This document shows, piece after piece, positions 1 to 8,463 of a stretch of DNA of 42,326 bases. The position numbers were made by a program, and so were the translations under genes. The stretch is taken from the NCBI GenBank assembly GCA_002261195.1, contig MVBO01000130.1, positions 1-42,326 of the forward strand, in the 5' to 3' direction. This DNA comes from Bifiguratus adelaidae (lineage: Eukaryota > Mucoromycota > Endogonomycetes > Endogonales). Positions within the stretch are counted from its first letter, which is position 1. Each line of letters opens with the position of its first letter. The notes under the pieces were generated by a model that was given only the letters and a program-made list of their open reading frames with translations, was not told the origin of the DNA and did no database searches.

Positions 1-978
1 ACACGTTGATCTCGATTTCCGCTTTCGACTCGAAAGAAATGACCGGCTGCAGTCGTCGGAGCCGCAACGTGTCTTCAAGCCGCTTCCATGACAGTCCACT
101 ATAGAGTTCCTTCCGTATTGTCGTCGTCTTGGACACCCTTCTCGAGAACATCGTCGAGAACGTACCCATACTCGCCCACACCTTCGTCTTTGCCGTCTCC
201 TCGAGGCGTCTTTCTTCGTCGGCAGATTTCAGATCCAATTTGTACAAGGTAGGTATTCTTTAGCTCGCCCTCTGAATTCCATTTCTCAAAGATGTCGCCA
301 ATGTCATTGTATGATAGACCGAGCGATTTGTGGAGAAGACCAAAGGCCTCGCACATCGTCGATAGCATTCCGTTTTCGATGCCGTTGTGAACCATCTTTA
401 CATAATGTCCCGATCCACGCGGCCCGATATTGACGACGCAAGGCTTGCCAGTTTTGGTATCTTTGGCCGAGAACTTTTCCAGCAATGGAAGGACCATATC
501 GACGGCATCCTTGTCGTCTCCAGGGGACATGCTTGGGCCATGCCTGGCAGATTGATAACCACCTGATACTCCCATTCCGATCCACTTGATTCCGTGCACA
601 TCCAATTCCAGCTGACGCCGCTCCGTATCCCGATAGTGCTCGTTCCCTCCGTCAAGAATGATGTCCCCTTCACTCAGTTTGCCTCTGATTTTCTCCAAGA
701 CGGAGTCAGCAGGCGAGCCATGCGTGATGGAAAAGGTCAACAATTTGCGTTCGGATTCGTCCATACTCTTCATGAACTCATTGATGTCTGCTAACGTTTC
801 CTTTCAGTGTCTTTGTATCCGTGACTTTCTCCATGGCTTGATCAACACTTTTAGCCGTTATATCCCACAATGAGACATCAAGACCTTGCTCTGCATAGCC
901 AAGAGCCATCATCGTTCCCATACTGCCAGCACCGACAATGCCGATATATTTGAATTTCTCTTCCGAAGCGGACATCAT
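1..978 (-). pseudogene. 6-phosphogluconate dehydrogenase (decarboxylating), broken and cut by the window edge
   Basis: The encoded enzyme would oxidise 6-phosphogluconate to ribulose-5-phosphate with NADP+. The start is the ATG pair at 973-978, followed by a Rossmann motif (GIVGAGSMG). Family blocks GVSGGYQSARHGPS and GPRGSGHYVKMVHNGIENG follow, then the QDDDNTEGT block of the long eukaryotic 6PGDH form. Three lesions are visible. Near 778-795 the frame shifts by one base with no room for an intron, between TDTKTLKGN and DINEFMKSMDE. There is an in-frame TAG at 99-101 and an in-frame TGA at 75-77. Beyond both stops the same frame still reads family-like sequence (RHVAAPTTAAGHFFR, then SGNRDQR) to base 1. 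A two-codon insertion (GEYGYVLDD) may also be present. The rest of the gene lies outside the window. Either this is a young pseudogene or the sequence at this edge is poor. Confidence 0.8.
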
Positions 979-1347
979 TTTGCTCGATTGTACAGTTCTT
1001 CTATTGTAACGGGAAGACACAAAGCAGTCTGTATGTCTGAAAGCGACGTGGATGAAGCAATGACGAGTGTGAGCGAGAACGTTGTGTGGAAAAAAAACAC
1101 GCTTATGTAACATTGTCGCGGCAAGCTCGTTATTTTTACGTCACTGCTAAAGATGGAAAGAAGTGCTTTTATGCTATGAAATCTTTCGCCATTGTTTCTC
1201 GTGTAAATGTATTTGACCCGGCTGAAGCGCAGGATTATAGTATAGAAAGACATAAAATTCTCGACTTAACTAGGATAAACTCGTCTTCATGTGTCACATC
1301 AAATCTCTTGAAATATTTGATTCAAGAGGCGCTAACAACTCTCGGTA
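979..1347. other. intergenic region, 6PGDH to ErdS-like gene
   Basis: This 369-bp stretch holds the 5' flank of the 6PGDH-like gene and the 3' flank of the AspRS-DUF2156 gene, both on the minus strand. No convincing coding, RNA or repeat feature was seen. Confidence 0.5.
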
Positions 1348-4065
1348 TCATTCCGAATTCACCTTGCAAAAGTCGATGACCGCTCGAATACCGCGTACGC
1401 CAAGGCCCCTTTTTGGATAAGCGATATACATTGGGTCATCATGTACGCCAAACTTTCGCCGAAAATCAGACTTGTTACCCAACTTAAACGCCTTGGCAAT
1501 CGCGGCATAAGAATGTGAGAGAAGCTTGACGTGAAGACCGTGTATATGGTGTTGAGCGCTCAGCGTAGCGGTTGCACCAGCTCCGAAGGTGACTTGCTTA
1601 CAGCCAGTACTAGCTACCATTTGCAATGCGCGAGATATAGCCGTTTCGATGGTTCCGTTGGGTGCACCTGGGAAATCGAGCGCCCATTTGACTTGGTATC
1701 CATGTTCATAGGACAGTTGCGCGAGAACAACTAGGGCACATACGCGACCGTCCTGATCTTGTGCGTAGACATACGTTCTGTGCTCCTGGTCTTTCCATGG
1801 GTCGATGTGGCTGATACTTACTTGAGTGCCGCTTCGGTGGTTCAACCACTCTTGTATTCCCTGATCGCACTGATCTTTGATGGTTTCCGGGACGTCATCG
1901 CCGATGGGAACTTCTGTAAAAGAGATTCCCGCTCGCTCACTGCGTCGTTCCTTTTTGTGTATAGAATGATTACCGGGCTCTGTTCTTTGCTCTGCAGCGC
2001 AGCTGACAACTCGCCATCCAAACTTGTTCGACAATATCTCCTGTACGCGATAGCTCGTGAGTAGCCAGATAGGATCGAGTTTTGTTTCCTGCTTCAGCCA
2101 GGCAAGAAATTGACTGATGATGGTCTCGAATTGACTCTTGTCACAGAGAGGATCGCCCATGAGGATGGCGAAACCGTCTGTAGGGACGTAAGCAACCGCG
2201 GCACCGGTGCTCATATCCCGCCATTTTTGGTACCGATCGTCTACCCACGACGTATTCGAGGCGTCGCCGTAGTTGGCAATCAGTTTTTCCAAAGGTTGAA
2301 GCTCGATATTGCCATTAGGGCTTCGGTTCCACGGCGGATGAAGGGTACTGGCTTCGGGATGACGGAGCTTAAGGTCGTGGCTATCTGAATGTAAGCTTTT
2401 TGGATCTCGTGGGAAAAGCGATCCAAGTCGAATGTTGCCGAGACCAAGCATAAGCATGACTAGACGCTCCAATCCAATCCCAGCACCAGCATGTGGCGGT
2501 GCTCCCCACCTGAACCCATTCATGTATTCCTCCATGGTTTCCGGTCGCACGCCAGACTCTCGCATACGCTGCTCGAGCATCTTTGGATCGTGTATACGTT
2601 GACCGCCGGTTAATATCTCTTGCCCGCGGAGGAATATGTCAAAAGAATTTGTAAATTTCGGATTTTCGGGATCGAGCATGGTATAAAAAGGACGAGCAGA
2701 TGCCGGAAACTTGTCCAAGATGTAGTAGTCGGTTCCATATTTCTCCCTGACGAGTTCACCTAAGCGAATCTCGGCTGGCGTACTTAGATCTGCTTCTTCT
2801 GAAGGCGGTTCATTGTTCTCGTCCGTCCAGCCAGAGTCGTGAAGGAGTCTGACACCTTCAGTGAACGACAACCGCGGAGTCTCTTCGAGCCAGACTATAT
2901 CCTGCGCCGGAAACTGTGTCTTGATCAAGTCCAATTGGGATCGGTACCGTTTGTGTATGCCGGCAAAGACACTCTTTAGCATGTCGTCGATGAGCTCCAT
3001 CGCTTCGTGATAATGACCGTCTATTGTCATTTCTAAATCCAATCCGGTATATTCTGTCAGATGTCTGTGAGTGTTGCTGTTTTCGGCGCGAAAAACAGGT
3101 CCAATTTCATAGACTTTCCCGAAGTCAGCTGCGATACACATTTGCTTCGACAGCTGAGGACTTTGCGCCAAAAATGCTTCGCGTCCAAAATAATTGACCT
3201 GGAAGACACTTGAGCCTGACTCGGTCGCGCTAGCTTGCAATTTGGGCGTATGGATCTCGATAAAATCATGCCCTTCCAGGTAGGAGCGAAAAAGGGTGCA
3301 TATGCCAGCATTGACACGAAAAATGGCCTGAGAGACCGGCGTCCGCAGGTCCACGATGCGACTCATCAGGCGTTTTCTGTCGGTGATGTGAGTTGCATGA
3401 GATATTGGCGTATTCGTTTGGTCAATGGCGTATACGCTGAATGGCAAGCGTTGAGTGACTTGAGATATTAGGAATATTTCGCGCACATCGATTTCGGTGT
3501 CCCTGATGGAAGCGCCCTCCACCGTCTTTGGAGGCTTCGTGAGGATGCCTCTGACGAGCACAATATCTTCAGGGCGGAGGCGCGCGATCCATTTCATCAT
3601 GTGAGAGGATACGACTTGATCCCGCCGATGAAGAACGCTTTGAATCGTCAATGCCCGCTGCCGGAGAACGATGAAGGTGAGCTGAGGGCCCATATTGCGA
3701 ATAGCATGCACTCGAGCTTGCATCGTGACTTGGTCACCGTACTGTCGACAAGATAATGTATGCAAATCTGAATCTGGTTTCCGCTCCGCTAGCGTCATTT
3801 TGTCGTTGCTCAAGAAGCCATATCGCTGACGCATATCTGGCGAGTCTTCTTGAGCTGCCCGCTCATCCTCCTTTCGACGCCTATTCTCGATTTCTCTTTG
3901 GTATTCTTCACGCTCGTTGCTTCTGGCTTGCTGACGTCTCCGTCTCACCTCTGCCTTGCTTTGAGAATGACTTTGAGCGTGGCCATTAGTATAGCTAGTG
4001 TCATTATCTGGACGTATGCGGAGGCTTTCGCGCACGTTCGCTAGGCGTTCCTTCAATCTTGACAT
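1348..4065 (-). CDS. erdS: Aspartyl-tRNA synthetase-DUF2156 fusion (ergosteryl-3beta-O-L-aspartate synthase, ErdS type)
   Basis: Single-exon, 905 residues. Residues 1-100 form a charged basic extension. About 105-205 is the OB-fold anticodon-binding domain. About 235-560 is a class IIb AspRS core with motif 2 GPVFRAENSNTHRHLTEY (322-339) and motif 3 GAGIGLERLVMLMLG (from 527). Cytosolic AspRS markers are FLAQSPQLSKQM and the RAENSNTHRH block. Residues about 577-905 are a second module of the DUF2156/LPG-synthase C-terminal type (GNAT-like fold), with SDFRRKFG and DPMYIAYP near the end. This domain pair is the described ErdS: the AspRS part charges tRNA-Asp and the DUF2156 part transfers Asp to the 3beta-hydroxyl of ergosterol. 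The alpha/beta hydrolase gene directly upstream fits the reverse enzyme, ErdH. The ATG at 4063-4065 is the first in frame. A bacterial-style lipid lysyltransferase fusion was considered, but the synthetase part is AspRS, not LysRS. Confidence 0.9.
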   Translation of the reverse strand: MSRLKERLANVRESLRIRPDNDTSYTNGHAQSHSQSKAEVRRRRQQARSNEREEYQREIENRRRKEDERAAQEDSPDMRQRYGFLSNDKMTLAERKPDSDLHTLSCRQYGDQVTMQARVHAIRNMGPQLTFIVLRQRALTIQSVLHRRDQVVSSHMMKWIARLRPEDIVLVRGILTKPPKTVEGASIRDTEIDVREIFLISQVTQRLPFSVYAIDQTNTPISHATHITDRKRLMSRIVDLRTPVSQAIFRVNAGICTLFRSYLEGHDFIEIHTPKLQASATESGSSVFQVNYFGREAFLAQSPQLSKQMCIAADFGKVYEIGPVFRAENSNTHRHLTEYTGLDLEMTIDGHYHEAMELIDDMLKSVFAGIHKRYRSQLDLIKTQFPAQDIVWLEETPRLSFTEGVRLLHDSGWTDENNEPPSEEADLSTPAEIRLGELVREKYGTDYYILDKFPASARPFYTMLDPENPKFTNSFDIFLRGQEILTGGQRIHDPKMLEQRMRESGVRPETMEEYMNGFRWGAPPHAGAGIGLERLVMLMLGLGNIRLGSLFPRDPKSLHSDSHDLKLRHPEASTLHPPWNRSPNGNIELQPLEKLIANYGDASNTSWVDDRYQKWRDMSTGAAVAYVPTDGFAILMGDPLCDKSQFETIISQFLAWLKQETKLDPIWLLTSYRVQEILSNKFGWRVVSCAAEQRTEPGNHSIHKKERRSERAGISFTEVPIGDDVPETIKDQCDQGIQEWLNHRSGTQVSISHIDPWKDQEHRTYVYAQDQDGRVCALVVLAQLSYEHGYQVKWALDFPGAPNGTIETAISRALQMVASTGCKQVTFGAGATATLSAQHHIHGLHVKLLSHSYAAIAKAFKLGNKSDFRRKFGVHDDPMYIAYPKRGLGVRGIRAVIDFCKVNSE

Positions 4066-4549
4066 GGGGTATAGTCGGCTAACGAAACCTAGGTTGAATC
4101 GAGTTCGAGGTGTTGAACCCCGTGAGATAGCTGTAGATCGTTGACCCGTCTTTCGTCACGTTGCCCGTGCGCTTGGGACGCATGACTTTCATTACCCGGT
4201 ATTCTCTCTCACGCGAGACAGACGTCATTCTGCTTTCATCGCAAAAATAGATCATTGGACTTGCGGAAAGCTTATCGTTAGCGCGATTTGTCGGATAAAC
4301 TGGACAAGAGACGTCATGGTGGTGTAAAAAGGGATGGAGTAATGCCTTTTTGTTCTTGCTGTAAGATTGGAGTGTTTCAGCAGCGATGAAGTCAAGCATT
4401 GCGCTCTATCCGTACGCTAAAAGCATTGTTCTCTAGTCAAACTTTCATTATCACATGATAGGGGGTGCCTACATCGCATCAGGGTCTAAGTCTGAGTAAG
4501 CTAGACCGGATGGATCCAGAGCGTTCTATGTAGACTATTAACGTACATG
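4066..4549. other. intergenic region between ErdS- and ErdH-like genes
   Basis: This 484-bp stretch is the presumed promoter and 5' UTR of the ErdS-like gene and the 3' UTR of the upstream hydrolase. A minus-strand ORF of 106 codons (4079-4399) lies inside. It shows no recognisable domain, and I could not join it to ErdS by a plausible splice, so I do not call it a gene. Confidence 0.45.
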
Positions 4550-5668
4550 TCACCCATGAATATTCTCTAGAATCTGCTTGAGCTGAAAGCATGCCTCCCG
4601 ATATAATAGTTCGACGGCGGCATCTGGCCGCAGCCTTGGTTTCTTATCCCAGGCATGTTGGACGTTTTCAATCATGCAGAGTTGTACCTTTTTGCCGAGA
4701 TCCTTCAATCGCTGGCCGAATCTGTAGGCTTCATCTTGTAACATGTCCCATTCGCACGTGTAAATGATGAGATTGTCGGGTAGAGCAGCGAGTATCTCGT
4801 TAGGAGCTACGCCAGGTGATAAATAAGGGTGATGCAAATCACCGCCTGGGGGATATAGGTAGGCGGTGTCAAAGAGTTCCGCAAAAGTTGCGGAAAGAGT
4901 GAGTTCCGGACGAGCGCATGTCGACCTGCGTTGCGAACGTGTAATCGTGTAGTCGGTGCTTGGATACCAGGAAACGACGGCCGTAATGTTGTAGGACGGT
5001 GTCTGAATCAAGGGCTTGTTCAGAGGCTGAGAGCTAATACTTTGCCAAGCGTCGGCGGACAATGAACCGTTGTCCTCTTGCAAAACCTCCTCCTGCTTCA
5101 GTTCCTCCAACTTGAGCGGAACCGTAAAGGCAAGATTACCTCCCGATGAGAATCCAGTGAGTACTATCGATGCCGGATCGATGCCAAACTCTTCGGCCTG
5201 TCGTACGAGGTACAAGATAGCGTCAGCTCCGTCGTCTACCGCGGTCGGAAATGGATATACTGGTGCAAGCCTGTAGTCCACGCTCACCACCACCGCTTCT
5301 AACGTCTCCAAGACGACCTTGACCCAAGAGGCGTCGTCCGTCGCTGACCCAATAGTGAATCCCCCACCGTGAAAATTGACGACAACAGGATATCGTCGGG
5401 TTGTGCCTGCTCTATAGCCGCGAGGGGTGTAAAAGAAGAGTCGAATGTCGCCCACGCGATGAGAGATTGTAGCGGGTATAGACTTGACAAAAGATGGTCT
5501 CGGAGGAGTCGGACGGTGAAAACGTAGCCAGAGCATGCCGAAGCGCATCAATGTTCGCCAATATAGTGCCCTGGCGTGTACCGTCCATCGCGGCGATTTG
5601 ACGAGCGCTGTCATTTTAGGACTGGTGCGAGCCTGAAGCGCCTGTATTGTAGCAGACCTTGCTTCCAT
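4550..5668 (-). CDS. erdH: HSL-family alpha/beta hydrolase, candidate ergosteryl-aspartate hydrolase (ErdH type)
   Basis: Single-exon, 372 residues, uninterrupted. It has the hormone-sensitive-lipase (alpha/beta hydrolase 3) signature: oxyanion motif HGGG at 100-103, SVDYRLAPVYPFP after it, nucleophile elbow GFSSG at 172-176 (Ser174), probable acid Asp308 in CEWDMLQDEA, and probable His338 in ENVQHAWDKKP. It lies upstream of the AspRS-DUF2156 gene on the same strand, 484 bp away. Family knowledge: ErdH is an alpha/beta hydrolase that removes Asp from ergosteryl-aspartate. The family and catalytic residues are visible. The specific substrate is inferred from the neighbour, and a generic esterase is the alternative. 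A hydrophobic stretch around residues 36-50 may help membrane association. Confidence 0.78.
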   Translation of the reverse strand: MEARSATIQALQARTSPKMTALVKSPRWTVHARALYWRTLMRFGMLWLRFHRPTPPRPSFVKSIPATISHRVGDIRLFFYTPRGYRAGTTRRYPVVVNFHGGGFTIGSATDDASWVKVVLETLEAVVVSVDYRLAPVYPFPTAVDDGADAILYLVRQAEEFGIDPASIVLTGFSSGGNLAFTVPLKLEELKQEEVLQEDNGSLSADAWQSISSQPLNKPLIQTPSYNITAVVSWYPSTDYTITRSQRRSTCARPELTLSATFAELFDTAYLYPPGGDLHHPYLSPGVAPNEILAALPDNLIIYTCEWDMLQDEAYRFGQRLKDLGKKVQLCMIENVQHAWDKKPRLRPDAAVELLYREACFQLKQILENIHG

Positions 5669-7224
5669 CCAATGACATTCAGTAGTTTTCCAAGCCGTTG
5701 GAACTCGCTAAACCTTGGAAAACCAACGTCGCAATGACGACACCTTGTTCCTGAATCACGTACGAATTTGAGTTTCATATGAAAGACGTTTGAGTGTGGA
5801 GTGATGGGGTGTGATGTGCATCGCAGTATCCCACAGGATGCTGTAAGCCATGTTCCATGTTGTACACTGTAGATAACAAAGAGTAGAAACAAATGATAAT
5901 CGAATGGGAAGCAAGGGTAGGAGAGGGTTGGATGCGAGCATATTCATGATCATTCTTTTGATTTCGATCTGTTGCTGTGGCGCTTGACGGCGTCAACTGC
6001 TCAATGGAAGACTTTATGACACGATGCATGCAAATAAACACCAACCATGACGGTTCCAGATTCAAATATCAGCTGTTTCCGCGAGCTTGTTAGTCAAGCT
6101 ATGGGAAATTAAGAATTCAATCAATGTCAAACAGGATGAAAGAGGACGCGGTCAATGGACTATCATCGGCAGACACATGGACCGTGCGCTTCTAGCAGTT
6201 TCAAATACTCTCCCTTCAGTAATCGTCACGAGGTTGAGGTTCAAGTCTTGCATGATCTTTGTCAGCTGCGAAAATATGCGGAACGAATTCCAACGTTAGA
6301 AAGCAAGGCGAGCAGTAAGTTGAATATCGATACGTCCTTAAGACTCTTTGCACTTTGTCACTTGGATCTCTAGCTAGCTCATTTCGCGCAGCCAACGTGG
6401 TAATAAGAAGAGAATGAAATATAGTTCCTCTGCAGTTTACGTTGTTCTTCATGTGGTCAGTGGTGTCACTCGGTAGCTCCTATGTCAACGATCCAGGTAC
6501 CCTGTTCCGCAGTTAAGTCTTGGAACAGCCAGGTAGACCTTCGCTCTCAGGGCTGATCAAAACCTCGTAGAAACTTCAAGTTCAGTCAATACAGAGGCGT
6601 TGGGGAACGACGCGATAATAAATTGAAGGGTTGAGGTTTTGAACAAGGATGACCTTCTGGGAGACATTGTTTCTTGCTTTCAACCTTGTTTTCCAGGAGC
6701 AGAGTATGTTGTAGCTTTTTGACTCGCCACGCTGTGGATCTATTGCACGCAAAAGTAGACTAGACATCAACAGCCCCTGTCAAAGTCCACATGTCTTCGT
6801 TGCCCTCATCCGCAGGCTTTTGATACTCTTCCGTATTCGTACTTCTGCACTGCACTCATGCATGACTACTTTTCGGATGCGAGTGCATACGGAGTACACT
6901 GTAGAGTAAGAAAGCGTGACTCGACGCTTCAAGATACCCATAGCGAGCAATTAAAAAGTTGTGCCTTGTTGATGCGCATTGGATGTTTTGACTTGTAAAA
7001 ACACCGTGATCTCCCAAGGTGACATGATAACGACATTATTGGGCCAAATGGGTCCAGTACAGGGAAATGTAAGGCTAGAGAGCACAATGAATGCAACCTG
7101 CGCAATTTTCGGAAGGGCCAAAATTACCTTGTTAGTATATTGCTCACTTGAAGTGTATAAAGAGAAGGAAAGGTCAGTCTATTGATGAATACTGAGCAAG
7201 GCATATCAAAGCAAACAAGGAAGT
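5669..7224. other. long intergenic region
   Basis: About 1.56 kb between the ErdH-like gene (leftward) and the dehalogenase-like gene (rightward). Only short ORFs without recognisable motifs are present. A perfect 7-bp inverted repeat, CTGTTCC at 6502-6508 with GGAACAG at 6522-6528, could form a small hairpin of unknown meaning. I saw no tRNA, transposon ends or recognisable coding remnant. Confidence 0.5.
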
Positions 7225-8141
7225 ATGGCAGCAGTCACCATCCATCATGTGCACGTTGAGGGTGTCCATGTCTTTTAGCGACAGGCTGGATCCAAGGATT
7301 TACCAAAATTGCTTTTGCTTCATGGCTATCCCACCAATTCCTTCATGTTTCGAAACTTGATTCCTCGCTTATCATATAAGTTTCATATCGTTGCACCGGA
7401 TCTCCCAGGTTCGTGATAAGAGCATCATACCAAATGCCAAGGACAGATTTATTGACAGGTCGGATTACTACAGGTTTCGGCTTCACTGAAGTTCAAGATA
7501 AGTACAAATACACTTTTGCAAACTTGACAAACACCATCGCCAAATTTTTGGACGCCATCCAATGGCACAAGTACATCATTTACGTCTTTGACTACGGTGC
7601 GCCAGTTGGATTTCGATTGGCTTTACACCGCCCGCAAGACATAATCGGTATCATTTCTCAGAACGGTAATGCCTACGAGGAAGGTTTGGGGGACGCCTGG
7701 GCTCCAATCAAGTCCTATTGGCAAGAGTCTACCAAGGAGCACCGCGACGCTTTCCGACCTTTTGCAGAATATGATGCGATAAAATGGCAATACATGCACA
7801 ATGTTCCAGATCTAAGTTTGATTGATCCGGCCACCTACACATTGGACGCGGCGTTGACAGCAAGGCCTGGTAATCAAGACATCCAGATGGATCTCTTTCT
7901 CGACTACCAAACCAATGTCAAGCTATATCCAGAATTTCAACAATACTTTCGGGACAACCAGCCTCGGCTTCTCGCCATTTGGGGAGACGGTGATCCGTTC
8001 TTTATTCCGGCTGGTGCTAATGCATATAAGCGGGATTTGCCGCAAGCGGAGATCCGCTTCCTTCGGACGGGTCATTTTGCACTTGAGACCCATTCTTCAG
8101 AGATTGCCACCGCCATCATTGATTTCTTTTATTCAAAGTAA
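7225..8141 (+). pseudogene. Haloalkane dehalogenase/epoxide hydrolase-like alpha/beta hydrolase with in-frame stop
   Basis: Two exons: 7225-7408 and 7474-8141, with a 65-nt intron (GTTCGT...TACAG) restoring DLPG-FGFTE. The product would be 283 residues, normal for the family. Motifs: LLLLHGYPTNSFMF (oxyanion loop), nucleophile elbow VFDYGAPVGFRLA with Asp in place of Ser as in haloalkane dehalogenases and epoxide hydrolases, WGDGDPFF near the acid position, and catalytic His in TGHFALETH. A TAG at 7276-7278 interrupts codon 18, between VHVF and RQAGSKDL, where relatives usually read on (often FYR). The frame is otherwise intact, so this is a recent nonsense mutation, a base error or readthrough. 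No start downstream of the stop preserves the first core strand. Substrate unknown. Confidence 0.75.
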
Positions 8142-8463
8142 TGCGTCGCTTCAGTGTTATTGTTCAATCTTAATATAACTCCGATAGGATGTATGATGTG
8201 CAATATTTGCCAATACAAGTGACTGTCGAATGAAATGGGTATCCTTTCATGAAGGTGCAGAGAAGATACAGCATCACAACTCTCATGCCAGGTATTCCGT
8301 GCGAATATGGTACACATTTCCTACAATTTACAAGCAGTGTCCCTCTGTTCCTGCGAAAGGCCCAAATTCAGATGCGATGATCATTCCGGCGAAAGCATTA
8401 ACCAGGCAAACTTTGAAAACCTCGTATGCCATCTCATTGAACAACCGTTGGATCATCAATTAC
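8142..8463. other. convergent intergenic region
   Basis: This 322-bp stretch holds the 3' flanks of the hydrolase (plus strand) and the regulator (minus strand). It is AT-rich. No gene or repeat was seen. Confidence 0.5.

Noticed and set aside
1348-4065. LysRS-MprF-type lipid lysyltransferase (as in actinobacterial LysX)
   Set aside because: The synthetase motifs are those of cytosolic AspRS, and the transferase part is at the C-terminus without the multi-helix membrane domain.
4098-4170. B-box-like GGTTCAACACC on the minus strand, possible tRNA gene
   Set aside because: No A box or cloverleaf pairing could be built around it.
4079-4399. 106-codon minus-strand ORF between the ErdS and ErdH genes
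   Set aside because: No recognised domain, no plausible splice to the ErdS gene, and it sits in the expected promoter/UTR zone.
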